Assembly (NCBI GenBank): GCA_958296065.1
Contig: CATQHX010000079.1
Location: forward strand, 1-64,000
Length of the DNA: 64,000 nucleotides
Direction of reading: 5' to 3'
DNA from: Vicinamibacterales bacterium
Lineage (GTDB): Bacteria > Acidobacteriota > Vicinamibacteria > Vicinamibacterales > UBA8438
Shown here: in pieces, positions 1 through 7,935 of the stretch
Layout of the letters: every line of letters starts with the position of its first letter
Numbering within the stretch: position 1 is the stretch's first letter
Made by a program: the position numbers and the translations under genes
Notes under the pieces: model-generated
Seen by the model: only the letters and a program-made list of their open reading frames with translations
What the model was told of the DNA's origin: nothing
Databases searched by the model: none

Positions 1-159
1 CTGAACTTCCACCACGCGGAGCAGGCGGGCAGCCTTCCGTCGCATCATCGTGACCCATTCGATCGATTCCTGATCGCTCAGGCGCAGATCGAAGGACTGG
101 TTCTCGTCACCCGCGATGCCCGGATTGCGCTCTACGGCATCCGTACGATGGCGGCGTAG
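1..159 (+). CDS. PIN-domain (VapC-type) toxin, C-terminal part, cut by the window edge
   Basis: The reading frame is open from base 1 and ends at a TAG at 157-159, leaving 52 residues of a protein that starts outside the window. The visible part has the last acidic motifs of a PIN ribonuclease: DPFDRFLIAQA, then LVLVTRDARI, the typical spacing of the two C-terminal metal-binding aspartates in VapC toxins. PIN toxins cleave tRNA or rRNA and are normally preceded by a small antitoxin gene; that partner would lie to the left and cannot be seen. The ending is the natural one for the family, so this is a cut by the window, not a damaged gene. The family call is good; the RNA target is unknown. Confidence 0.75.
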   Translation: MNFHHAEQAGSLPSHHRDPFDRFLIAQAQIEGLVLVTRDARIALYGIRTMAA

Positions 160-339
160 TGAAGCGAAGCGGTTCCGACGTGACCCGATGACCCCCTCTC
201 CCTACACCGAGGACACGCTCGTCCAGCAGACCACCGCCGCGCGTGAACGCCGCGCAATATCCCCGGGGCCGTGAGTCGGGGCCGGAGTCAGTCAGGGCTG
301 GAGTCGAAGGGATCGGAGCCAGAGTCAGCCGGGAGCGCA

Positions 340-1335
340 ATGTTGAGCGAAGCGCCGCCACCGTACAGGATCACCCCGGACATCCTGACCCGGGTCGCGC
401 AGATCGCCGAAGCGGTCGGTCGCACGGAGGCGTCCGGTCTCTCGCGGGACCTGCGTCTGCGCCGCATCAACCGCATCCGCACGATCCAGGGCTCGCTGGC
501 CATCGAGGGCAACCTCCTCAGCGAGGAGCAGATATCGACCATTCTCGACGGCAAACCGGTCGTCGCCCCGTTGCGGGACGTTCAGGAAGCCAGGAACGCC
601 ATCCAGGCCTACGATCGATACGAGCAGTGGAACCCGGCCAGCGAATCCGATCTCCTCAACGCCCACGAGACCCTCATGAGGGGGCTGCTGGATGCGCCGG
701 GCTGCTATCGTCGCGGCGGCGTGGCCGTGATGGGGCAGGACCGGGTCCATCACGTCGGCCCGCCCGGCGGGCAGGTGCCGCGGCTCATGGCCGACCTTCT
801 TTCGTGGATCGGAAGCACCGCCGACCATCCGCTCGTGACGAGCTCGGTCTTCCACTACGAGTTCGAGTTCATCCATCCCTTCGAGGACGGCAACGGTCGC
901 CTGGGCCGGCTCTGGCAGACGCTGATCCTGACCCGCTGGAAGCCGCTGTTCGCACACGTGCCCGTCGAGAGCCTCGTCCGTGCCCGCCAGGGCGACTACT
1001 ACGCGGCCATCCGGCAGAGCTCGGCCGACGGCGAGAGTACGGCGTTCGTTGCCTTCATGCTGGAGACGATTCTCGCAGCCGTCCGGACCCCCCAGGTTGC
1101 CCCCCAGGTTGCCCCCCAGGTTGCGCGCCTGCTGTCCGTGCTGGACGGCGAGATGTCGCTGCGGGAAATCCTGCACGCGCTCGGGCTCCGCGACCGCAAG
1201 TCGCTGCGGCAGCGGTACTTGTTGCCCGCGTTGCAGGGCGGATACGTGGAGATGACCCGTCCCGACGCGCCCAGCGCCCGAAATCAGATGTACCGCCTTA
1301 CGCCGCTGGGGCGGCAGGCGCGGCAAGCGGCCTGA
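340..1335 (+). CDS. Fic/DOC-family protein AMP-transferase with built-in inhibitory helix
   Basis: 331 residues from ATG 340; an upstream in-frame ATG at 271 would add 23 low-complexity residues before the conserved domain, so 340 is preferred. The catalytic Fic motif HPFEDGNGRLGRLW lies near residue 178; its His is the general base for transferring AMP from ATP to a protein hydroxyl. The motif SLAIEGN near residue 51 matches the (S/T)xxxE(G/N) helix that blocks the ATP site in cis in class II Fic proteins, so activity is probably autoinhibited. After the Fic core comes a PQVA triple repeat and a winged-helix-like C-terminus (about residues 262-328). The target protein is not predictable. It is convergent with the lipoprotein gene at 1397 and has no obvious operon partner. 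Confidence 0.9.
   Translation: MLSEAPPPYRITPDILTRVAQIAEAVGRTEASGLSRDLRLRRINRIRTIQGSLAIEGNLLSEEQISTILDGKPVVAPLRDVQEARNAIQAYDRYEQWNPASESDLLNAHETLMRGLLDAPGCYRRGGVAVMGQDRVHHVGPPGGQVPRLMADLLSWIGSTADHPLVTSSVFHYEFEFIHPFEDGNGRLGRLWQTLILTRWKPLFAHVPVESLVRARQGDYYAAIRQSSADGESTAFVAFMLETILAAVRTPQVAPQVAPQVARLLSVLDGEMSLREILHALGLRDRKSLRQRYLLPALQGGYVEMTRPDAPSARNQMYRLTPLGRQARQAA
1088..1123 (+). repeat. Three perfect 12-bp tandem copies inside the fic-like gene
   Basis: The unit CCCCCCAGGTTG occurs three times back to back and encodes repeated Pro-Gln-Val-Ala between the Fic domain and the C-terminal winged helix. Similar PQV repeats occur in this linker in other Fic proteins. The 12-bp unit keeps frame, so copy-number change would alter linker length only. 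Confidence 0.85.
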
Positions 1336-1396
1336 ACGCGTCGCCTTGGAGAACGGCCCGCGACCCGGCGGCTTCAAGACGCGGCGGCAGGCGGTC

Positions 1397-2161
1397 TCAG
1401 AGCGGCTCCACCGTCACGTCGCTGATCGCCACGTGCGAGAGCAGCCGCATGCTGTTGACCACGTAGTCGGGCGTCAGCGTATCGACCGGCACCTTCCCGC
1501 CATCCACGGCGTAGTTGTCCTGGTCGGAGAAGAGCACGCCGCCGACCCGCTCGAAGGAGGTCGCCCGGCGGTAGCGGAGCCCGTTGTCGAAGTCGTAGCC
1601 GAACTGCTCGATGCGGCCGGTCTCCGGATCGAACCAGAACGTGTAGGCGTCATCGGCGTCGTTGCTCGTGCCGGGCGTGAACGACACCTTCATGCGCTGC
1701 AGTTCGCGGCCGTGCCAGCGGTCGAGCCCCTGGTCCTCGAAGTGGATGTCGCCGCCCTTCAACGTGTAGGGCAGCAGGGGGAAGAAGACGCGGGCGTTGG
1801 CGAACGCGGTCGCACGCCGCTCGCCCTCGGCGTCCAGCTCGACCTGCTCGCCGCCGCGCCACTCGGTGACGCCGTCGTTGTTCAGGCGGACGCGGCGCTC
1901 GGGCCGATCGCCCCGGGGCGGGTCGGTCACGATGAACTCGAAATCGCCGCCGTTGCGGGTCGCCTCGATATCGAAACTGCCGGACAGCGACGTGATGGTC
2001 ATCGTCATCCTGGAGCTCTCGTAGAGCGCGCCGCCGTGATAGGCGATGGACTGCGCCACGATGGAAGGCAGATTCGGGTCGGGCGCGGCGGCTCCCCCGC
2101 AGGTCGTCGAGACGGCGATGGCGGCGGCGAGCACTCCGGCTACGGCGTAACGTGCGTGCAT
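1397..2161 (-). CDS. Secreted lipoprotein-like protein, DUF6503-like
   Basis: 254 residues. The N-terminus is a hydrophobic signal sequence ending at VSTTC, so Cys21 could be lipidated, although the lipobox is weak. The mature part contains IAYHGGALYESS, a glycine-rich start followed by beta-rich segments, which resembles DUF6503 proteins of unknown function found in outer-membrane bacteria. It probably sits in the periplasm or on the outer membrane as a lipid- or ligand-binding beta structure; that is inference from fold style only. It is the last gene of a minus-strand trio: the LTxxQ protein (2842-3294), the GNAT (2173-2832) and this gene are separated by 9 and 11 bases, so they are likely cotranscribed. 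No enzyme motif is visible. Confidence 0.7.
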   Translation of the reverse strand: MHARYAVAGVLAAAIAVSTTCGGAAAPDPNLPSIVAQSIAYHGGALYESSRMTMTITSLSGSFDIEATRNGGDFEFIVTDPPRGDRPERRVRLNNDGVTEWRGGEQVELDAEGERRATAFANARVFFPLLPYTLKGGDIHFEDQGLDRWHGRELQRMKVSFTPGTSNDADDAYTFWFDPETGRIEQFGYDFDNGLRYRRATSFERVGGVLFSDQDNYAVDGGKVPVDTLTPDYVVNSMRLLSHVAISDVTVEPL

Positions 2162-2172
2162 GGCATCTTCCT

Positions 2173-2832
2173 TCAGTCTGACCCGTTCAGCGGGTCTTCC
2201 GGACAGTCTAGCCCGACATTCGTCGCGCGCGGCTCCGATCGCCGCCCAAACGGGCCTCGCCCGGAGGCTGGGTCACGGGACGGCGCAGTCTCCGCGGTGG
2301 GCATCGTTCGCCGGTAACGCAGCTCGCGCAGCGCGACGCCGGCGCGCTCCAGGAAGAGACGCGACTCTCCGTCGGCACGGAAGCCCAGCGAGCAGAAGAA
2401 CCGCCGCGCTCGCTCGTTCGACTCCAACTCCCAGAGATTCACGCCGGTAAAGCCTCGCGCCCGGGCGTCCGCCAGCGTCCGCTCGCACAGCAGACGGCCG
2501 ATGCCGCGACGCCAGTGCGAGGGTCGTACGAACAGCGCCCAGACTTCCCCGATCGTCCCCGCGGCGTGGCTGCCGGGCGCCGAACGCAGTGTGCAGAACC
2601 CCACGACCGTGAGGTTGTCGCAAGCCACGAGGGTGGTGCTGACCCGGGGTCGCTCAAGGCATCGCCGCCAGCCGGGAATGCGAGGCTCCACCTCCGGCGG
2701 GTCCAGAACCGAATGGGCGATTCGACCGGGAATCAAGGGGCGATAGGAAGCCTGCAGGCTGGCAATGTGCACGGCGGCGATGGCCTTGGCGTCGTCGACG
2801 CCGGCGCTCCGGATCGTGATGCTCATGACCAT
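2173..2832 (-). CDS. GNAT-family N-acetyltransferase
   Basis: 219 residues from ATG 2832; the ATG two codons later is equally possible. The protein starts with the usual beta strand ITIRSAGVDDAKAIAAVHI and carries motif A, LFVRPSHWRRGIGRLLC near residues 103-119, where RRGIGR binds the acetyl-CoA pyrophosphate. Motif B follows as NLWELESNERARRFFCSLGF, with the RRFFCSLGF helix common in this family. It should transfer acetyl from acetyl-CoA to a small molecule or amine, but the substrate is not readable from sequence. The C-terminal 35 residues after RELRYRRT are low-complexity and Arg/Pro-rich and are probably disordered. It lies between an LTxxQ protein and a lipoprotein gene with gaps of about 10 bases. 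Confidence 0.88.
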   Translation of the reverse strand: MVMSITIRSAGVDDAKAIAAVHIASLQASYRPLIPGRIAHSVLDPPEVEPRIPGWRRCLERPRVSTTLVACDNLTVVGFCTLRSAPGSHAAGTIGEVWALFVRPSHWRRGIGRLLCERTLADARARGFTGVNLWELESNERARRFFCSLGFRADGESRLFLERAGVALRELRYRRTMPTAETAPSRDPASGRGPFGRRSEPRATNVGLDCPEDPLNGSD

Positions 2833-2841
2833 CCAGGACGC

Positions 2842-3294
2842 TCAGCGCCGCTGTCGGAGGCGTTCCCGCACTGTTTCCCGCCTCTCCTCCTGGAGCTCCT
2901 CGTACGCCTCGAGCTGCGTGTCGGTCAGCACGTCGTCGAGTTCGTCCATCGTCCGCTCCTGCACGCTATCGAGATCTCGACGCAGCCGGCGAGCCCGGAA
3001 AAACCCGAGTCGGCCGGCGGGTCCCGAATCGTCCCGGAGGTCGATCCCGTATTCGCGGAGCACCTCGAGCCGGGCCTCCAACGCGGCCTGGAGGATCGGT
3101 CTGACCTGCTCGGCCTGGGCATCGGTCAGGTTGAGCCGCGTGCGGGTTTCCTGGAGCTGTCGCTGAAGCTGTTCGGTCTGCTCCGCCCCACTTGCCTGCG
3201 GTGGAGGCGCCGTCGGTTCCATCTCTGCCGCTATCGCGGTGGAGCAGGCGACCAGCGCGACCAGGACTATCGCCGCGTCGGTTCTGGTACTCAT
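2842..3294 (-). CDS. Small periplasmic LTxxQ-motif protein (Spy/CpxP-like)
   Basis: 150 residues from ATG 3294, chosen because MSTRTDAAIVLVALVACSTAIAA is a signal sequence; an upstream in-frame ATG at 3414 would place a duplicated low-complexity stretch before it. The mature protein is helical and charged with two LTxxQ-type motifs, LNLTDAQAEQVRPIL and VLTDTQLEAYEELQEE. These are the hallmark of Spy/CpxP-type periplasmic chaperone or stress-sensor proteins, which form helical dimers. The C-terminus is very Arg/Glu-rich. It is the first gene of a likely three-gene transcript with the GNAT and the lipoprotein. Many helical repeat proteins match LTxxQ by chance, so the family is moderately sure and the function is inferred. 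Confidence 0.65.
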   Translation of the reverse strand: MSTRTDAAIVLVALVACSTAIAAEMEPTAPPPQASGAEQTEQLQRQLQETRTRLNLTDAQAEQVRPILQAALEARLEVLREYGIDLRDDSGPAGRLGFFRARRLRRDLDSVQERTMDELDDVLTDTQLEAYEELQEERRETVRERLRQRR

Positions 3295-3343
3295 AGACGT
3301 CAGCGTACCACGCGGTTGGAGTGTTCCGCCTCGAATGGTCCTC

Positions 3344-3421
3344 GCTGCCGGCAACGGACGAACCGATTGCGCCATCGTCCATGCTGCCGGCAACGGGCGA
3401 ACCGATTGCGCCATCGTCCAT
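3344..3421 (+). repeat. Two direct 39-bp copies between divergent genes
   Basis: The 39-bp unit beginning GCTGCCGGCAACGG and ending GCGCCATCGTCCAT occurs twice in tandem with one base difference (GGACG against GGGCG). It fills the space between the minus-strand LTxxQ gene and homoserine kinase, so it covers the probable promoter region of both. Confidence 0.85.
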
Positions 3422-3430
3422 AATCACCGG

Positions 3431-4366
3431 GTGCCCGATCGCGTACGCGTCTTCGCCCCGGCCACCGCTTCCAATCTCGGCCCCGGATTCGACGTGCTGG
3501 GCCTGGCCCTCGAACGTCCCGGCGACCTCGTGGAGGCCGAGGTCCGCGACGCGCCGGGGGTGGAGATCGTCGAGGTGACCGGCGCCGACTCGCTCAACAC
3601 CAACCCGCGGGAGAACGTGGTCGGCATCGCGGCCTCCGCCGCGCTCGACCGGCTGCCGGGCGAGGATCGCGGCGTCCGGCTCCGGCTGCACAAGCAGATG
3701 CCGTTGGGGAGCGGCCTGGGCAGCTCGGCCGCCAGCAGCGTGGGCGGCGCCGTCGCGGTCAACGCGCTCTTCGGGGGGCGGCTCTCGACGGACGACCTGG
3801 TCGCCTGTGCCCTGCGCGGCGAGGCAGCGGCCTCCGGAACCGCGCACGCCGACAACGTGGCGCCGAGCGTGCTCGGCGGCATCGTCCTGATCCGCGCGTC
3901 CGACCCTCTCGACCTGATCCGGCTGCCGGTGCCCGACGCGCTGCGCGTCGTGCTGGTCCATCCCCACGCGCAGGTGCTTACCGCCGAGGCGCGGCGGCTG
4001 GTGGCCGAGCGGCGGTTCACCATCGGCCAGGCGGTTGCCAACCTCGGCAACGTTGCGGCGCTGGTCGCCGCGCTCCACGGCGGGGACCTCGCTCTCCTGG
4101 GTCGGAGCATTCAGGATGCGCTGGTGGAGCCGGTCCGCGCGCCTCTCGTGCCCGCGTTCGCCGAGGTCAAGCGGGCCGCGCTCGACGCCGGCGCGCTGGG
4201 CTGCTCGATCTCCGGCTCCGGGCCGAGCGTACTCGCCTTCGCCGAGTCGGATGTCTCGGCGGCCGCCGTGGCCGATGCGATGCAGGCGGCGTTCACGATA
4301 GCCGGACTCGAGAGCGACCGTTACGTCGGCCCGGTCAACACTGACGGCGCCCGGGTACTGGCGTGA
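3431..4366 (+). CDS. thrB: Homoserine kinase
   Basis: 311 residues from GTG 3431, which places the start right before the conserved strand VRVFAPATASNLGPGFD; upstream codons only translate the duplicated intergenic repeat. The enzyme phosphorylates L-homoserine with ATP on the way to threonine. It is a GHMP kinase: the first motif PATASNLGPGFDVLG is at residues 9-23, the ATP-binding motif PLGSGLGSSAASS is near residues 90-102, and the third motif CSISGSGPSVLAF is near residues 257-269. Length fits the family (about 300). It is cytosolic. No other threonine-pathway gene lies nearby. The downstream gene is convergent. Confidence 0.93.
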   Translation: MPDRVRVFAPATASNLGPGFDVLGLALERPGDLVEAEVRDAPGVEIVEVTGADSLNTNPRENVVGIAASAALDRLPGEDRGVRLRLHKQMPLGSGLGSSAASSVGGAVAVNALFGGRLSTDDLVACALRGEAAASGTAHADNVAPSVLGGIVLIRASDPLDLIRLPVPDALRVVLVHPHAQVLTAEARRLVAERRFTIGQAVANLGNVAALVAALHGGDLALLGRSIQDALVEPVRAPLVPAFAEVKRAALDAGALGCSISGSGPSVLAFAESDVSAAAVADAMQAAFTIAGLESDRYVGPVNTDGARVLA

Positions 4367-4509
4367 TCGAATGCCGCTCCCGCGCCGCTGCTGGATTCAT
4401 CGCGTGCCAGGGAAGCGCTGCCGCAGGAAATTGCACACCTGTGGGTGGCCCGCCTGGCTTCTACTGCCTGCCTCGATGCTTCACGTCGCTTCTGCCGGCT
4501 CAGCCGACG

Positions 4510-5253
4510 TCAGGTGCCGGTGCTGGTGGGGTTGCCCCGCGGCGGACGCTGCAGCGCCAGGAAGCACGCTGCGGACATGCCGGCCGCCCCGAACAGCATG
4601 CACATCACCATGATCTGGTAGCGCACCGCGATCAGGGGCGAGACGCCGGACAGGATCTGGCCTGTCATCATCCCCGGCAGCGAGACGAGGCCGACCGCGA
4701 ACAGCGTGTTCACCTGCGGGATGAGGGCCGAGCGCATGGCGATGGGGCGCGCGTCGAGGTACGCCGCGCCGCGGGCGAGCTCCGCGTCGAGCCGTTCCGC
4801 CGACAGGCTGACGGCGTTCATCGAGGAGGCGAAGACCATGCCGCCAAGGGGAATCAGCACCGTCGGGTCGTGCCAGGGGTCGGCGGCCAGGACGCCCTGC
4901 GTGACGAGGGCGAGAGTCGACACCCCGCTTGCGCAGATCGCGGCCAGCGCCTGCGGGTAGACGGCCTTGCGCCGCCGCGCCACCGGCCTCAGCGAGATCC
5001 AACCCGCCGCGGTGAGCATTACCGTCAGCGTGCCAAGCACCACGGCCGGGTGTCCGGTGCCGAAAAGGAACGTCAGCACGTAGCCGACGAGTGCAAGCTG
5101 CGCGACCATGCGTCCGACGCCGTAAAGCGCGGCGCCCGCGCCGGCCGACCAACGCTGGAGGATGGCGAGCACCACCAGCGCCGGCAGCAGGGAGAGACTG
5201 AGGTTGGAGAGCGGGATTGCGTCGACGGAACCGGTCATGTTGCCGTGGAGCAT
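4510..5253 (-). CDS. fetB: FetB/UPF0014-type membrane permease without visible ATPase partner
   Basis: 247 residues from ATG 5253; an in-frame ATG at 5238 is an alternative. The protein has at least six hydrophobic segments and ends with the family core VSLPGMMTGQILSGVSP followed by RYQIMVMCMLFG, characteristic of the UPF0014 permeases. E. coli FetB works with the ATPase FetA as an iron exporter under oxidative stress. No ABC ATPase gene is adjacent here, so either the ATPase is elsewhere or this homologue acts differently. The upstream neighbour on the same strand is the PspC-domain gene, 122 bases away, so cotranscription is possible. The symbol rests on family membership, not demonstrated iron export. 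Confidence 0.85.
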   Translation of the reverse strand: MLHGNMTGSVDAIPLSNLSLSLLPALVVLAILQRWSAGAGAALYGVGRMVAQLALVGYVLTFLFGTGHPAVVLGTLTVMLTAAGWISLRPVARRRKAVYPQALAAICASGVSTLALVTQGVLAADPWHDPTVLIPLGGMVFASSMNAVSLSAERLDAELARGAAYLDARPIAMRSALIPQVNTLFAVGLVSLPGMMTGQILSGVSPLIAVRYQIMVMCMLFGAAGMSAACFLALQRPPRGNPTSTGT

Positions 5254-5375
5254 AGCGCGGGACCGGCCCGTTGCCGCCGGTGCCCGCGCTATGACCGTTC
5301 CGGTGGCGCCCCACGACGCCCGGACCGTCTGGGTGGTGACCGCGGCCGAAGGCGACGCCGCCGGCGCGGCGACCC

Positions 5376-5972
5376 CTATTCCGGACTGGCGGCTGGTGCC
5401 GGACTGGCGGCCGGGGCCGGATCCGGTGACGGGGCGGGCGGCGGCGTCGACGGGGGCGCCGTGGCCGGAATCACCGCCGCCGCGGGCATGATGAACCAGG
5501 CCGTCGCATAGGCGAGCAGGCCGAAGACCACGAATCCCGGGAAAATGGAGAGCAGGACCCACACCACTCGAACCGCCGTCACGTCGACGGTGAAGTACTC
5601 GGCGATGCCGCCGCAGATGCCGGCTACGGTGAGGTTGTCGGCCGACCGGTGCAGCCGCCTGGCGCCGACGTCGATCGGTTCCGTTCCCGGCTCCGCTTCC
5701 GGCACGATGATCCAGGCGATGAGGTAGGCGAGCATGCCGAGCAGGATCGTGCCGGGCACGATGGTCAGGATGATCCACGCCACGCGGATGAACACCGGAT
5801 CGGTGCCGAGATAGCGCGCGATGCCGCCGCAGACGCCGGCGAGCCGGCAATCGACCTGAGACCGGCGCAGTGGCTTGGGGAAGATGGAAGCCGATGCGCC
5901 CTGGCGCCGGCCGCAGAACATGCAGTAGGTCCCCTGGTCCGGTATGTCGCGGTGGCAGTGCGTGCAAGTCAT
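5376..5972 (-). CDS. Zinc-ribbon protein with two PspC domains
   Basis: 198 residues. It opens with a zinc ribbon, CTHCHRDIPDQGTYCMFC (CxxC and CxxC), then has two PspC-like domains: CRLAGVCGGIARYLGTD with a membrane segment, and LTVAGICGGIAEYFTVD with a second one ending in WFIMPAAA. PspC domains sit in the inner membrane and take part in envelope-stress responses; here there is no PspA or PspB neighbour. The last 35 residues are a Pro/Ala/Ser tail made of short PAPAASP-type repeats. It is on the same strand as the propeller protein upstream and the FetB-like permease downstream. The doubling of the domain looks like an old tandem duplication. Confidence 0.88.
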   Translation of the reverse strand: MTCTHCHRDIPDQGTYCMFCGRRQGASASIFPKPLRRSQVDCRLAGVCGGIARYLGTDPVFIRVAWIILTIVPGTILLGMLAYLIAWIIVPEAEPGTEPIDVGARRLHRSADNLTVAGICGGIAEYFTVDVTAVRVVWVLLSIFPGFVVFGLLAYATAWFIMPAAAVIPATAPPSTPPPAPSPDPAPAASPAPAASPE

Positions 5973-6099
5973 CTCAGCCTCTCCTGGCGGTTCGGATTCA
6001 CGGCCGCCCGTCGCGGTTGCATGCGACCAGCGCGGGGCGTCGTCCTCGGTACATGGTGATACGCAGCAGCCGGTCGCGGGTTCCCGCCGGGGAGACCCT

Positions 6100-7929
6100 T
6101 CAGTTCCGGGCGGGAGGGAGGGCGGTGGCTTGCCAGCCGGTGAGGAAATGAACGATGGAGGCCCGACCGGCCGCTTCCAGCATCAGGAACCGCTCGCCGT
6201 CCGGTGCGGTGTCGTAGGCCGGCAGGTTTCCCAGCGGATCGCTGAGATACCCGCCGTCGAAGAGGTGTTCGGGCCCGGCGAGCGGAGCCCCTCCGTCGTC
6301 GATCGCCACCCGGTACAGGCTTCGTCCCCGCCGGTAGAACAATGCAGCGCCCCCCTTGGCCCAGACCGGTTCCGTTCCGCCGGCCGGCGTGATCCGGATC
6401 GCCGCTCCGCCCTCCGCTTCGTCGGTGGGACGGACGTACACCTGATCGCCTTCGTGGCGGTCGGCGTCGGAGACGTAGGCGATCCAGCGGCCGTCCGGCG
6501 AGAAGGCGGGGGCTCGTTCGTTGGCGTCCGTCGCGAGCCACGGCGCCGCCTCGTCGCCGGATCCCTCCCGCCACGTCCAGATATCGCGCAGGCCGTCGGG
6601 GCCCAGCTCGTGGAATGCGAGCCGTCGGCCGTCGGGCGACCACGATCCGGGGGTGCGCTGATCGCCCCCGAGCAGGGGGCCGAGGACGTCGAGGCTCCGC
6701 ACCCGGAGGCGGAACAGCCGCTGGAGACCTGTACGCGACGAGGCAAGGGTCAGGGTCGCGCCGTCGCGTGACCAGAGGGGCGAGTGATTGTCGCCGGCTT
6801 CCGCGGTGAGCTGCCGCCGGTTCCCCGTCGCGAGGTCTAGCAGCCAGAGGTCGCGGCGCAGGATCGCGGTGAGCGTGCTGACCGCTACCCGCCGTCCGTC
6901 CGGAGAGATCCTGGGCGTCTGATGCTGCGCCGCGACCAGGTCGAGCGGTTCGGACCGTCCGCTCCGGTCGACCCAGACCAGCCGATTGTCGCCCCCGGTT
7001 GACGGTGGCGGCACGAACACCAGAGTCCCGTCGCGCGCCGCCGCGAACCGCGAGCGCCCCAGGCCGCGATGACCGGCGGCGTTTCCCGCGGCACCCCCGA
7101 GCACCGGACGCGGCGATCGCGGGCCGCGCCTTTCGTCGTCGTCGAGCCCGAGGCGGGCCGCGAAGACCTCGCCGCGACGCACGAAGACGACCGTGGAAGG
7201 CTCGACCACCCACCCGCCTCCGTCGGCCAGGAGCAGGGGGAGCGTCTCGCCCGTCCGGCGGTCGAGGAGGCTCAACCGAGGATCGCGGCCGTGTCGTCCG
7301 GTCGTGAACAGGATCCACCGCTCGTCGACGACGTGCGGCCAGCCGTGCGCGGTCTCGTCGCTCTCCGTGTCCACCACCGTCAGGGCGACGGGCTCGCCGC
7401 CCGTTGCCGATACCTGCTGAAGCCCCGAGATTCCCGGTCCTCCGAACACGATCAGGCCGCCCGCGTCCCAGGTCCCGCCGGCGGGTTCCCCGGTCACGCG
7501 GCAGACGGCGGTCATCCCGTCCGGCTTGCCCCCGCCCGGCCCGTCATCCTGCTCGTCGCCTGCTATCCGGCCGAGGGACACCGTCCGGAGCCAACCGTCG
7601 GCGAAGAATGCGACGGCCGAGCCGTCGGGCGCGAAGAAAGGCTGCGTAGCGCCTTCCGTGCCGGGTACGACCTCCGTCTCGAACCGTCCCAGCCGGCGCA
7701 CGTACAGCCGGCTGCGTCCGTCCGCGATGGCGGTGTACGCCATGCGCCGCGCATCGGGGGAGATGGCGATGTCCAGCAGCTCGCGGTCCGCCGCGATGGC
7801 GATTGACAGAGCCCGCCGGTCCGGTAGTTCCGGCGGCGGTACCGGCCGGCGGGAGGCCACGAATCCCCCGAGGAGCGCGCTGGTCATGCCGGCGAGCGCC
7901 ACGAGAACGAGAGCGACTCGGCGTGACAT
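6100..7929 (-). CDS. Membrane-anchored PD40/TolB-type beta-propeller protein
   Basis: 609 residues. One N-terminal hydrophobic segment (about residues 5-25) anchors or exports the protein; the rest is a series of WD40-like PD40 blades, each with the signature (F/W/I)SPDGxx(I/V)A: ISPDARRMAYTA, FAPDGSAVAFFADG, ISPDGRRVAVST, WSRDGATLTLAS, WSPDGRRLAFHE and FSPDGRWIAYVSD. Such propellers are abundant in Acidobacteriota, often fused to protein kinases or DPP-type peptidases. Neither domain is present here, so it is probably a periplasmic binding or scaffold protein. Its gene starts 6 bases after the WYL regulator stop, so the two are almost certainly one transcript and the regulator may control it. 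Confidence 0.85.
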   Translation of the reverse strand: MSRRVALVLVALAGMTSALLGGFVASRRPVPPPELPDRRALSIAIAADRELLDIAISPDARRMAYTAIADGRSRLYVRRLGRFETEVVPGTEGATQPFFAPDGSAVAFFADGWLRTVSLGRIAGDEQDDGPGGGKPDGMTAVCRVTGEPAGGTWDAGGLIVFGGPGISGLQQVSATGGEPVALTVVDTESDETAHGWPHVVDERWILFTTGRHGRDPRLSLLDRRTGETLPLLLADGGGWVVEPSTVVFVRRGEVFAARLGLDDDERRGPRSPRPVLGGAAGNAAGHRGLGRSRFAAARDGTLVFVPPPSTGGDNRLVWVDRSGRSEPLDLVAAQHQTPRISPDGRRVAVSTLTAILRRDLWLLDLATGNRRQLTAEAGDNHSPLWSRDGATLTLASSRTGLQRLFRLRVRSLDVLGPLLGGDQRTPGSWSPDGRRLAFHELGPDGLRDIWTWREGSGDEAAPWLATDANERAPAFSPDGRWIAYVSDADRHEGDQVYVRPTDEAEGGAAIRITPAGGTEPVWAKGGAALFYRRGRSLYRVAIDDGGAPLAGPEHLFDGGYLSDPLGNLPAYDTAPDGERFLMLEAAGRASIVHFLTGWQATALPPARN

Positions 7930-7935
7930 TGGATC

